A stretch of DNA of 64,000 bases from Sulfitobacter sp. F26204 (GTDB taxonomy: Bacteria; Pseudomonadota; Alphaproteobacteria; Rhodobacterales; Rhodobacteraceae). This document shows, one piece after another, positions 1 to 8,190 of the stretch (the stretch's first letter is position 1; each line of letters begins with the position of its first letter). The notes beneath the pieces were generated by a model. It worked only from the letters and a program-made list of their open reading frames with translations, had not been told where the DNA came from and did not search any database. The stretch is taken from contig NZ_JAPMLQ010000011.1 of assembly GCF_026410305.1 (NCBI RefSeq), forward strand, positions 1-64,000, written 5' to 3'. A program made the translations under genes and the position numbers.

Positions 1-869
1 TTCGCACCCAGCGTGACCGTGGTCAGCGCGCCTCCCGTCTGGGTCAGCGTCGCATTATCAATCGTCGTCGCCCCGGTGACCATGGCGGTATCCGCAATCG
101 TATGTCCCGCACCGCCGTCCAGATCCAGCGAACCTATGGTACCGCCATCTGCATCAAGGGTTCCGCTGTTGGCGATGACGTTTCCGACAATACCTGTGTC
201 AACATCCAGCGTACCGGTGCCGGAAATCGTTGTATCACCGGTCAGAGTGCCGCCATCCACGACAACAGTCCCGTCATCGACAGTTGTCGTTGTTGTAACA
301 ACACTCCCGCCACCTAAGTTTGTCGTTCCTGTATTGTGATCGAGCGCGTTAATCGTGTTGGAAACCGATAGTGTCCCGCTGCCGTCCATGACCACTGAAC
401 CGGCAACTTCACCCGTCAGATTGAGATCACCTGCGCCGCCCACATTTGCATTCGCGGTAATATCATTTCCGATGCTCGCGCTATCGCCGGCCGTTGTTAC
501 GGAGATCGTTCCGGCCACGGTCAGGTCTGACCCGACAATGGCAATACCGGTTTCGCTAAATGTGATATCACCAACACTGATCGTATCGACTGCTGTGACG
601 GTATAGCCACCGGGCGCGCCAAACAGCGCATTGTCGCCAACACCGAAACCGACACTCAGCGCTGCGTTTAACCAGTTCAGCGATAAGCCCTGATCCCAGT
701 CTCCGACGCCGCCGACCGCTGGCAAGGTATCAACAACCCCTCCAGCGTTCCACTCGAGATCTGCTGAAATACCTTGGCCGGGCACTGCAATAAGGCCCGA
801 AATCAATGCTGTTGTTAAAAAGAAGCTACTGGTTTTCGTGCCAGTCCCCCGCGCCGCAAAAAATGGCAT
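1..869 (-). CDS. Repeat-rich exported protein, autotransporter-passenger-like (5' part only)
   Basis: The frame is open from an ATG at 869 to the window edge, so about 289 residues are visible and the C-terminus is missing. A hydrophobic stretch around residues 16-33 (FFLTTALISGLIA) ending near an SA site reads as a signal peptide. The rest is low-complexity Gly/Thr/Asp/Val sequence with loosely repeated strands such as VVDGGTLTGDTTISGTGTLD. This is typical of the parallel beta-helix passengers of autotransporters and large adhesins. GGGA lies upstream of the 869 start. An in-frame ATG at 899 is an alternative start. A C-terminal barrel or repeat domain would lie outside the window, so transport type and function are inferred only. 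Confidence 0.7.
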   Translation of the reverse strand, partial: MPFFAARGTGTKTSSFFLTTALISGLIAVPGQGISADLEWNAGGVVDTLPAVGGVGDWDQGLSLNWLNAALSVGFGVGDNALFGAPGGYTVTAVDTISVGDITFSETGIAIVGSDLTVAGTISVTTAGDSASIGNDITANANVGGAGDLNLTGEVAGSVVMDGSGTLSVSNTINALDHNTGTTNLGGGSVVTTTTTVDDGTVVVDGGTLTGDTTISGTGTLDVDTGIVGNVIANSGTLDADGGTIGSLDLDGGAGHTIADTAMVTGATTIDNATLTQTGGALTTVTLGA

Positions 870-1405
870 GATTTTTCCCAATCCGTTCCCGTAACCCATT
901 CAATTAGAACATAGAGGCCTGTGTAATCAACAAGGTCAATCATTTTGACATCCTGTCGTGGCTCTGGGGGCGGCGCATCGGTGCCTGCCAGTTCGCAGGA
1001 TTTTTCAGGTATTTTTCCCCGCCTGACACCATTGACGGCCGGACAGCCTGTACCAGACATGCAGACCAGTATCGCCTTCCGGGTATCAGTACAATCGCAG
1101 ACAGGGTGCATAGGTATTGTAAGAACTTGAATCAAATTGATTTTTTCTAGAAAATCGTCGTTTCGCGCCGGATGTGCTCAAGGCGCGCCTTGAGCGTGAA
1201 ACAACACTTTTCGATCATGCCCATTCAATAACAGAACGCATTCACTTGATCCAGACAGCGGGCAATAGGGCTAAACCGGGATAAATTGACGCTAAATCGC
1301 TCAAAGCGATTTTTCCGGGAGCAGAGCAGGATTATGTCGGATATGCGAAACAAACATGCGAATCCCCAAGCGATTGATCACTCGGGCGAGGCACATCCCG
1401 GCTGG
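870..1405. other. Gene-free region upstream of the passenger-type gene
   Basis: I see no convincing gene in these 536 bases; the short frames have no family resemblance or ribosome site. The region holds a 12-bp palindrome TTTTCTAGAAAA at 1143-1154 and a perfect 20-bp palindrome at 1176-1195. It also holds a small hairpin, AAATCGC-TCAAA-GCGATTT, at 1294-1312. It must contain the promoter of the minus-strand gene starting at 869 and the 3' end of the IalB-like transcript. Confidence 0.5.
1176..1195. repeat. Perfect 20-bp palindrome
   Basis: GCTCAAGGCGCGCCTTGAGC is identical to its reverse complement. It lies about 310 bp upstream of the start of the exported repeat protein and about 210 bp beyond the stop of the IalB-like gene. 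No spacer separates the arms, which fits a dimeric regulator site better than an RNA hairpin. No known operator is recognised. Confidence 0.5.
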
Positions 1406-1948
1406 TCAGGGACGGATCGCGTCCAGACCCGACGCCATGCCATTCAACGAAAGTTTGAACAAAAACGGATCTGACTGGGCATTAGGTCGGAAGGCCGCAA
1501 CCATCTCGTTATCCTGCGCCGAAAGCGCCGTGGCCTTCTCTGTATCCACTTGCAAAAGCGCCTCGCAGAAATCACGGTTGCAGGCTTGCCAGGTGAACGA
1601 CATGACGGCCTTTTCGTCCTGGTTTTCCGCTTCACGCATGGCGAAACCATTCGGCAAGAAAACCCCGACGGGCACACGGGCAATCAGATAGGTCTCATCC
1701 TTGTCATTGCGCGTTGCGATAATATCCGCGACAAAAGCACTGTCTGTTGCCCGCAGGATCCGCTGTGTGAGCGTGCAGTTCGTTTTTCCTACTGCCACCG
1801 CAACACAAGCAACGGTCCATGCCCCGAATTTCTGGCCATTTGTAACGGTCGCCGCGGCCGCCTGATCCGTGCCGGTATCGGTCTGGGCCGATGCGGACAA
1901 GGGCAAGGCAAACAGGGCGGCGACACACAAGGGTTTTAAAAAGGACAT
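1406..1948 (-). CDS. Invasion-associated locus B (IalB) family protein
   Basis: A 180-residue secreted protein. The start chosen at 1948 (MSFLKPLCVAALFALPLSASAQ) has a clean signal peptide and GGAG about nine bases upstream; the frame stays open to 2035 without a better site. The mature part carries the IalB pattern: FGAW near the start, paired cysteines (VAC, TNC), a central ARVPVGVFLPNG segment and a late WQACNRDFCEA block. IalB-family proteins are periplasmic or envelope proteins of alphaproteobacteria, first named in Bartonella. The molecular role in free-living Rhodobacterales is unclear. It is a single-gene unit, with the aminotransferase ending 123 bp upstream on the same strand. Confidence 0.85.
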   Translation of the reverse strand: MSFLKPLCVAALFALPLSASAQTDTGTDQAAAATVTNGQKFGAWTVACVAVAVGKTNCTLTQRILRATDSAFVADIIATRNDKDETYLIARVPVGVFLPNGFAMREAENQDEKAVMSFTWQACNRDFCEALLQVDTEKATALSAQDNEMVAAFRPNAQSDPFLFKLSLNGMASGLDAIRP

Positions 1949-2071
1949 GAATATAGCTCCGGAAAAATGAAATGGTTTGGTCCATAAGGGAACGCGAACC
2001 TCTTTGCTGTCAAGGTGTCCGCTGCCCGAGGTCAAGATCCCGCATGCGGGGTTGCGTTTCTGCGATCAGCG

Positions 2072-3199
2072 TTAGAATTGCCAATCGGCAAGCGCCTGTG
2101 AGACACGGCCCAACCCCTTTGCCAAATTGACCGAGGCGCCGCCACCGACACCCAGCCGGATATGGCCAGGTTGGTCATATGCGCTGCCGGGCAACAGGAA
2201 AGTCCGGTAAGGATCAGCCAGCAGGCGCCGTGCAAAGGCATCACTGTCGATCCCATGTGGCAACCGACCCAATCCAATCAACCCGGCGCGGGGCGGATGC
2301 CAGGTTAACCCGTCCTGTGCAGCGACCCATTCGTTCATTTCCGCGAGGTTTGCGGCACCTTCGCGGCGCGCCTTTTCCATCGCTGATCCATAGCGTTCAG
2401 GACGCAGGGCAATCTCGGCAATCATTTCGCCCATGATGTTCATGATCTCTGACGAATTTTCCCGCAAGATCACCGCATCCATCACCAAATCCGCATCCTG
2501 ACAAATCAGCCAACCGGTGCGCAGACCCTGCAATCCCAATGCCTTGCTCACCGATCCTGTCGTGATCCCACGCCGATACATTCCGGCAATTGACGGGCTG
2601 CGCGGCGCGTCCCATTCAAGCCCTGCATAGACCTCATCCACCAGCAGCCACGCGTCGGCCGCCGCCGCGATCTGCACCAGTTCTTCCAGTTCATCCTGCC
2701 CCAGAAGATCCCCGGTCGGGTTGTTCGGGTTGCTGATAAAAATCATTCTGGTTCTAGAGGTCACAGCATCGGCGACCTGGTCCAGTGGCAGGCGCCAACC
2801 TTCACTTTCCCGGCGCGTGACGCGTTTGATCCGGGCACCCACGGCACGGGCCAGAACCTCGGCCTGCGGCCAGCCGGGGGTCTCGATCACGATCTCATCA
2901 CCGGGCTGCAGCAACTGCATAATGCTCAGATAATTCGCCTCGGCCGCGCCCGCGGTGATCAGTACATCCTCGCGCTGGCAAAGATCGGTCAATCCCGCCT
3001 GTGCCAATACATGGTCACGCAATTCAGGCAGGTCGCGAAAGCCGCGATTATTCCAGTCCAGCGACAGCTCAGGGTCGAGATCTGCCAGATAATCGCCCAG
3101 AACAGGCGCGCCTGACAGGGAAAACCCGACAATCGCCTCAGGTGCCGCATCAGTCGTCTCCAACAAATACTGAAACAAGGTGTGTATCTTGACTTTCAT
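2072..3199 (-). CDS. PLP-dependent aminotransferase, class I/II
   Basis: A 375-residue fold-type I aminotransferase. Visible landmarks are SNPNNPTGD at about 156-164, the cofactor aspartate in VDEVY at about 187-191, the Schiff-base lysine in SVSKALGLQGLRTGW (Lys219) and a late arginine in GHIRLGVGG. The start at 3199 has GGAGG seven bases upstream. It is divergent from the MBL-fold hydrolase, the two starts being about 25 bp apart. Substrate cannot be read from the sequence; the closest general style is the MalY/PatC or aspartate aminotransferase-like group used in amino-acid catabolism. Confidence 0.88.
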   Translation of the reverse strand: MKVKIHTLFQYLLETTDAAPEAIVGFSLSGAPVLGDYLADLDPELSLDWNNRGFRDLPELRDHVLAQAGLTDLCQREDVLITAGAAEANYLSIMQLLQPGDEIVIETPGWPQAEVLARAVGARIKRVTRRESEGWRLPLDQVADAVTSRTRMIFISNPNNPTGDLLGQDELEELVQIAAAADAWLLVDEVYAGLEWDAPRSPSIAGMYRRGITTGSVSKALGLQGLRTGWLICQDADLVMDAVILRENSSEIMNIMGEMIAEIALRPERYGSAMEKARREGAANLAEMNEWVAAQDGLTWHPPRAGLIGLGRLPHGIDSDAFARRLLADPYRTFLLPGSAYDQPGHIRLGVGGGASVNLAKGLGRVSQALADWQF

Positions 3200-3223
3200 G
3201 GTGTCCTCCCGCCCAATGCCCCC

Positions 3224-3982
3224 ATGAGTACCGCTTTCAAATTAAAGGGCAAACCCAAACAACTGGCTGTTCTGGATTATGGCCTGTTCGAGGTGCATGC
3301 AGGACCGCGTACAATCGGCATCTGTGGATTTGTAATTCGGACCGATGCGGATGAAATCGTCCTGATCGATACCGGATTTCCCGAAAAATACGCGGAGGAT
3401 GCACAGGCCGCAACACATGAGGATGAATTGGGCAGTTTCGGGCGGGTCCTGTCGGTAGAACCTGAAAACATGCCCGGGCCGCAATTGGCCAAGCTGGGGC
3501 TGGCAAAATCCGATGTGACACTGATGATCCAAAGTCATACTCATATTGACCATCTTGGCGATATGGCAGGGTTTCCTCATGCGCCGATCCTGATTTCAGC
3601 AGCCGAACGCGCTCTGCCCCGCCCGCTATATTGGTCCGGCAAACAGGCGATGGAATGGCCTGACAGAGAATACCTTTTGGTTACAGAAGATTTTACACTG
3701 GGCGATGGGTTCGAGGTTCTGCTATGCCCCGGTCATGCCCCCGGCCAATTGGCATTTATGGTTTGTCTGCCGCAAACCGGTTGGGTTCTGCTGACCTCGG
3801 ACGCCATCAGCCGCGCTTCCGAAATCGATGAGAAATTTGTGGGATCATGGGATGTGGCGCAGGCGATTCATCACGGTGACCGCCTGCTGACACTGGCCGC
3901 AGAACGGGACGCTTTTGTGATCTATGGCCACAGCCCCGAACAATGGCCATCGCTCAAGAAAGCCCCAGAATGGTTCGACTAG
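3224..3982 (+). CDS. Metallo-beta-lactamase-fold hydrolase, AHL-lactonase-like
   Basis: A 252-residue MBL-fold enzyme. The metal ligands are visible: HTHIDH at 105-110, His171 in CPGHAPGQ, Asp193 in TSDAISR, and a late His in YGHSPEQW. The overall pattern resembles the N-acyl homoserine lactonase branch, but general lactonases and other MBL hydrolases share it. No good ribosome site precedes the ATG at 3224. The frame is open back to a GTG at 3182, which would overlap the divergent aminotransferase start. The pairing with an aminotransferase argues as much for a catabolic role as for quorum quenching. Confidence 0.8.
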   Translation: MSTAFKLKGKPKQLAVLDYGLFEVHAGPRTIGICGFVIRTDADEIVLIDTGFPEKYAEDAQAATHEDELGSFGRVLSVEPENMPGPQLAKLGLAKSDVTLMIQSHTHIDHLGDMAGFPHAPILISAAERALPRPLYWSGKQAMEWPDREYLLVTEDFTLGDGFEVLLCPGHAPGQLAFMVCLPQTGWVLLTSDAISRASEIDEKFVGSWDVAQAIHHGDRLLTLAAERDAFVIYGHSPEQWPSLKKAPEWFD

Positions 3983-4102
3983 GCCCGAAGCCACACAATG
4001 GGCGGCAAACAGATGGCAGCGTCCGAATATAGTCGCATCCTGTTACAACAACGTTCCCTTGACGGATATGTTGCCGATTTCTGAAAACCGGGCACCGGCG
4101 TT

Positions 4103-4825
4103 TTAGCGAACGTCACGCCCCTGATTCAGAATGATCACATTGCCACTTGAAATATCCCCTGCGGGAGAGGCCAGAAAACCGACCCAGGCCGCAATTTCAT
4201 CTGGCCGCATTGCGCGGCCATGGGGCATCTGTGCCACTGCCTTGGCCAGAACGTCTTCTGTCAAAACGTTAAACAACGGTGTCTCTGTCATTGCGGGGGC
4301 AATCGAATTTACTGCAATTTTGTCAGTGGCGTAGCGCCGCGCCAGATCTTTGGTAAGATTATCCAGCGCCGCCTTGGACGCACGGTAATGCGGCGGATCG
4401 AATACATCGAAATTATACGCGCCATTTGATGAGATGTTGACGATCTTGCGCACTCCGTCACGTCCAGACATCAGCTTGATCCCAGCTTGACAACAGTGAA
4501 ACGCAGCCGAGAAATTCAGCGCCATTTGCCGTTCGAATTCATCCGCTGGAATGTCGGGGAATTCGGACATGAAACAAGTGCCGGCATTGTTCACCAAAAC
4601 ATCCACACCGCCGAGCATCGCCTCGATTTCACCAAAAGCGATCTTGATCGCCTGCGCATCCATCAGATCGACAACCATGCCCGCAAAACCGTCACATGCC
4701 ATTTCAGCCAGGCCGTTCTGATCCACGTCAAAACCGACCACCGCGAAACCGTCCGCCAATAGGCGCGCCACAATCGCGCGGCCCATACCGCCCGCCGCGC
4801 CTGTTACCACTGCAACCTTGTTCAC
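4103..4825 (-). CDS. Short-chain dehydrogenase/reductase (SDR)
   Basis: A 240-residue classical SDR. The cofactor motif is TGAAGGMG near the N-terminus, followed by NNAG, a catalytic serine in ISSNGA and the YRASK catalytic pair. A C-terminal substrate-loop region starts with PAMTETPLF. The GTG at 4825 is chosen because GGGAGGA sits eight bases upstream; the frame extends to 4876, but no site supports the longer form. It lies convergent to the MBL hydrolase with 120 bp between. Substrate is unknown; SDRs of this type oxidise or reduce secondary alcohols with NAD(P). Confidence 0.87.
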   Translation of the reverse strand: MNKVAVVTGAAGGMGRAIVARLLADGFAVVGFDVDQNGLAEMACDGFAGMVVDLMDAQAIKIAFGEIEAMLGGVDVLVNNAGTCFMSEFPDIPADEFERQMALNFSAAFHCCQAGIKLMSGRDGVRKIVNISSNGAYNFDVFDPPHYRASKAALDNLTKDLARRYATDKIAVNSIAPAMTETPLFNVLTEDVLAKAVAQMPHGRAMRPDEIAAWVGFLASPAGDISSGNVIILNQGRDVR

Positions 4826-5046
4826 TTTTCTATCCTCCCATATTTGTCGGTAAAGAAACCGCATGCCCCTATCCAACCAGGCACCTCAACTCATCAATCC
4901 CGCCATGGGGTTAGTCTGCGCACAAGTTCCGAACCAGGCCAAGGGCACTTTGGCAGACATCCCCAAACAACCCCTGGCGACGATGTACACTTGGCACAGA
5001 TGCCGCTTCAATGCGAACAGACAGACCTTGCCGGCCGGATGCCCAC

Positions 5047-6093
5047 TCACATCCCGATTGCGATCAAACCCAGATGCCAACTGCCATCACCCGTTTGGTA
5101 AAAAACAACCGGAAAAGAGGTGCGATTGCCGCTGCCTGCGGGGGGTGTTTCCCAGAAAATCGGATCAGGCCTGAACCGAACAAGACGCTGATCCGCCATG
5201 AATTGTATTGCAGCCTCTTGATGATCACCCCAGAAGCCCAGCGGCTGCAGAACCGCCCCGTCACTGCGCACCGCTGAGTAGCGGTCTGCAAGACCGAAAT
5301 CCGAATGCTCAATGAACGCCCGTGCGGATGGCTCAGAGGTCAGGATGGCCGCTGTCCGTGCCCAGACAGGCTCCGCCATCCGGAAAATTGTTTCGGCGTC
5401 ACCTTTTGAGATCAGCCCGTGCAGATTTTGATAGGCATTCAGCAATGACTCGCGCAGTTCGGGACCGTCCGTCAACGCAACGGCATTGCCCGCCCAATGG
5501 AAGGCCGGAAGGGCTTCGTCATCTACCTGAAATTCCAGTTCCAGCCGGTAGCCACCAATTTCCTGCCCTGATTTCAGCACCATGGGCCGATCGCTGATTT
5601 CAGTGATCCGGTATTGGCCAGTGCTTTGCAACGCACCGTTTTGGAGAACACGTTCGGGCGCATCCGGCTTGGGCGCGACCGGAACAAAACTCTTTTTCTC
5701 GTCGCTGTATTCAAGATCAACAGGATGAATTTCGATGCTCTGCTGGCTCGCATAATCCCGCCGCTCCAGGACGATGGAAATTTTGACACCGTCACGCAAT
5801 GCATAGACATACTTTCCAGTGGCAGGATCACGTCCGGTTACCGGGGAGAAATCCAGCGACAGCGTGTTACGCCCTGGCTGCATCTCAACGCCGATGTCAC
5901 CAATGGAAGTCGCATAGGGGACATCAACATTCTCGCGTACAAACAGATCGTTCACCCGGAGGGACCAAACCACCCCTCTTGTAGAAATCTTGGCTGAATA
6001 ACCGTGGTCGAGGTTCTGGGCCATGGTCGGTCCCTTCAATAGCGTGAGAGTTAGGAAAATTGCGATAAGGAGGGTGGTCAGTAGTCTGCCCAT
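5047..6093 (-). CDS. Secreted protein of the T6SS cargo operon, candidate immunity protein
   Basis: A 348-residue protein of no recognised family. It begins with a strong signal peptide (LLTTLLIAIFLTLTLL, then TMAQ), so it should act in the periplasm. The mature part reads as mixed beta structure with many charged residues and ends in a Trp-rich segment (GDGSWHLGLIAIGM). Its start at 6093 has GGAG eight bases upstream and lies inside the end of the preceding 605-residue gene (16-base overlap), so the two are translationally coupled. It is the last gene of the vgrG operon. In T6SS cargo operons this place, plus periplasmic export, is typical of immunity proteins, but it is unusually long for one. 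The role is inferred from position only. Confidence 0.6.
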   Translation of the reverse strand: MGRLLTTLLIAIFLTLTLLKGPTMAQNLDHGYSAKISTRGVVWSLRVNDLFVRENVDVPYATSIGDIGVEMQPGRNTLSLDFSPVTGRDPATGKYVYALRDGVKISIVLERRDYASQQSIEIHPVDLEYSDEKKSFVPVAPKPDAPERVLQNGALQSTGQYRITEISDRPMVLKSGQEIGGYRLELEFQVDDEALPAFHWAGNAVALTDGPELRESLLNAYQNLHGLISKGDAETIFRMAEPVWARTAAILTSEPSARAFIEHSDFGLADRYSAVRSDGAVLQPLGFWGDHQEAAIQFMADQRLVRFRPDPIFWETPPAGSGNRTSFPVVFYQTGDGSWHLGLIAIGM

Positions 6094-7895
6094 TCTGTTG
6101 TCTCCGGATGAAAGATCGTGACATAGGTTTCGCCCCCAGCGGGCTGCGCATTGCCTGCCTGAGAGATGCGATCGGCGTCACTGCGCGAGCGGGAAATACC
6201 ATCAGCGACCTGTTGGTAGAGATCAGCAGCGTTCCCCTCAGGGGCAAACTCGCCGCCAAGGTTGATGATGTCCTGAGAAAACGGCCCGTCATTTGAGGCA
6301 ATGCCAGCTTCTGCATATGCGGTAAACCCGACAACGACACCTTCAAAGACATAGCGTTTCTGACGTTTGCCCTCCTGTAGCCGCATCTCCCAAGTCCAGG
6401 ACGTGTGAACGGTTCCGCTTGCCCCGGCCTTGGCGGAAAATACCCAGACCTTTGCCTCGACCCTGATGCCGATAGAAGCCTCGCCCCTGATCTTCATCTC
6501 TCCGCCAAAGGTCTGAGAAAGCCCGGCAAAAGCGGCAGCGGCATCCCCATTGGCTGGGATCGTCACCGTTGCTCCGCTGTCGATGGTATGGGTGAGGGTC
6601 CCTTCGGCACCGACCTCCAGATAGGCATCGAGCCTCGCATTCACAGCCTTGCCCGAGGCCATGCGCGCCCGCGCCTCACGAATTGCCGCAGCACCGGGAC
6701 CACTGAACGCCATCGCCAATGCGTCGATGAAATCCAAACGTCCGGATATGCCGATGGCAAGGGTCGAGGTCATAGTCCCGATCTTCAACTCAAGATCGGG
6801 ACTGCCACTTTTGCCAACCAGTTCAAAGCCGACCGGCTCGAAGGTCAAAGACTTGGACAAGGTAACACCCGAAGCATATTCCGTCAGATCAAGAGGGCGC
6901 GGCGGCTGGGTGTTTCCACTGGCGCAATATCTGTCCATGGTCCCGATTACATCGGCAAGACTGCCAAGCAACCCGGGCGGCTTTTGCTCTCTGTTGACGG
7001 CGTTGCCGCTGCTGGATCTGCCACCGGCTTTCCCTTTGGCCACAATCTCCATTGATCCGTATTGCCCTGTGAGGGAACCTTTGGCCTCCGCACTGCCGCT
7101 GACACCACCAGTGGTGAACATGATCCGTGTCGCCATTTCCACCTTGCCGTCCAGCTTGACATAAGGCAGTGGAATGACCGTCAAGGCCGCACCCATTGGC
7201 CCGTCAGTCAGACACTGCCTGGGCGTGAAGGATGCCACACTTACCCCGCTGCGGGTGGTTTGCATTGCCATCACCATGTCAAAGGCCAGCAAGGCATAGA
7301 TCACCTGTTCGGGCACATATTTTCGCAGCATCAACACCATATTCGGCATCTGGGGATAGCCGACGGAAACCGACGCGCTTTTCTCTGTAATCCGGCTCAA
7401 TCGTTCTACCAGACCGGTTGTGGCAATATGGGGCCGTTCTGGATGGCCGACCTGACATTGGCTTCCGCCCCAGGACACATCCAGTTTGGACACCAGATTG
7501 TTCCCTTCCATATCCTTGGCAACGGTCAGCATCTTTGTCTGGTCATCCACAGGCGGCCATTCGATCTTGCGAGAGGCATCAGCCCCGTCAGCAACCTTGC
7601 CTGACTTCATACAACAAGGCTGGTTCGGCTGGCATTCCACGCAGATCGCGGCAAACTCCGGGTCAAGCTCTCCATCCCCGTCTGCGTCAGGTTCGGCCGG
7701 GATCGGGCTGGATGTCATCGGAGCCCCGACGTAATTGTTGGCGAGCGCATTCAGGCGATGTTCGTTATGGCCATCAGACGAACCACCGTTGAGCTGACGC
7801 AGCACCGTTCGCGCAGCTCCTTCATCCCGGAACGATCCCGGAGCGTGCTCAAGCTGAAAAGCATAATCGGCTGCGGTCGGCTCATAAACTGTCAT
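6078..7895 (-). CDS. Large cargo protein of the vgrG-PAAR operon, candidate T6SS effector
   Basis: A 605-residue protein I do not recognise. There is no signal peptide. Residues 69-79 read DADGDGELD, an EF-hand-like calcium loop, followed by the cysteine cluster CVECQPNQPCC at 85-95 and another Cys near 145. The middle and C-terminal thirds are rich in alternating Gly/Ala/Ser and hydrophobic residues, suggesting extended beta structure. One helix-like hydrophobic stretch lies in the middle (VIYALLAFDMVMAM). It follows the PAAR gene by 37 bp (AAAAGG upstream of the ATG) and overlaps the secreted partner by 16 bases. Position after VgrG, DUF4123 adaptor and PAAR is the classical place of a T6SS effector. 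No catalytic motif was found. Confidence 0.6.
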   Translation of the reverse strand: MTVYEPTAADYAFQLEHAPGSFRDEGAARTVLRQLNGGSSDGHNEHRLNALANNYVGAPMTSSPIPAEPDADGDGELDPEFAAICVECQPNQPCCMKSGKVADGADASRKIEWPPVDDQTKMLTVAKDMEGNNLVSKLDVSWGGSQCQVGHPERPHIATTGLVERLSRITEKSASVSVGYPQMPNMVLMLRKYVPEQVIYALLAFDMVMAMQTTRSGVSVASFTPRQCLTDGPMGAALTVIPLPYVKLDGKVEMATRIMFTTGGVSGSAEAKGSLTGQYGSMEIVAKGKAGGRSSSGNAVNREQKPPGLLGSLADVIGTMDRYCASGNTQPPRPLDLTEYASGVTLSKSLTFEPVGFELVGKSGSPDLELKIGTMTSTLAIGISGRLDFIDALAMAFSGPGAAAIREARARMASGKAVNARLDAYLEVGAEGTLTHTIDSGATVTIPANGDAAAAFAGLSQTFGGEMKIRGEASIGIRVEAKVWVFSAKAGASGTVHTSWTWEMRLQEGKRQKRYVFEGVVVGFTAYAEAGIASNDGPFSQDIINLGGEFAPEGNAADLYQQVADGISRSRSDADRISQAGNAQPAGGETYVTIFHPETTEWADY

Positions 7896-7932
7896 GTTTG
7901 AATGCCTTTTGAATGAGAAATTTTCGATTTCA

Positions 7933-8190
7933 TCACGGGATCATCTGCGACGGAGAACCGGTAATAATCTCGCCCCCGTGACTGGTGCGGGACCCGATGC
8001 GTGCCGTCGGCTTGCCGTCAGTTTTGCATTGCGCGCTTCCGGTCAGAATAACAGCACCACAGGCAGATTTGTCACCAACAGTTGCAACGGGAATCCCGTC
8101 ACAGGTTGACTTTGAAGCGACTTCTACAATCGGATTTGGCCCATGCGCGGGGCACAGGTGGGTATCACCAAGTCGGGCAGTCGGTTTCAT
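7933..8190 (-). CDS. PAAR-domain T6SS spike tip protein
   Basis: An 85-residue protein starting MKPTARLGDTHLCPAHGPNPI, with two PAAR-like repeats (MKPTARLGD and GKPTARIGS) and a GDKSACG turn. His and Cys residues could hold the tip metal. PAAR proteins form the sharp cone on the VgrG trimer and often link effectors to it. The start at 8190 is set by an ATGA overlap with the DUF4123 gene; the frame extends to 8268, but that part would lie inside the upstream gene. It is a single-domain PAAR with no C-terminal toxin, so cargo must be a separate polypeptide. Confidence 0.88.
   Translation of the reverse strand: MKPTARLGDTHLCPAHGPNPIVEVASKSTCDGIPVATVGDKSACGAVILTGSAQCKTDGKPTARIGSRTSHGGEIITGSPSQMIP

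Noticed and set aside
815..1135. 106-codon minus-strand open frame overlapping the start of the passenger-type gene
   Set aside because: Overlaps the signal-peptide region of the stronger gene, is not similar to any family I know, and has no ribosome site.
1294..1314. Terminator AAATCGC-TCAAA-GCGATTTTT
   Set aside because: Stem of seven weak pairs; the T-run is on the plus strand whereas both neighbouring genes are on the minus strand.
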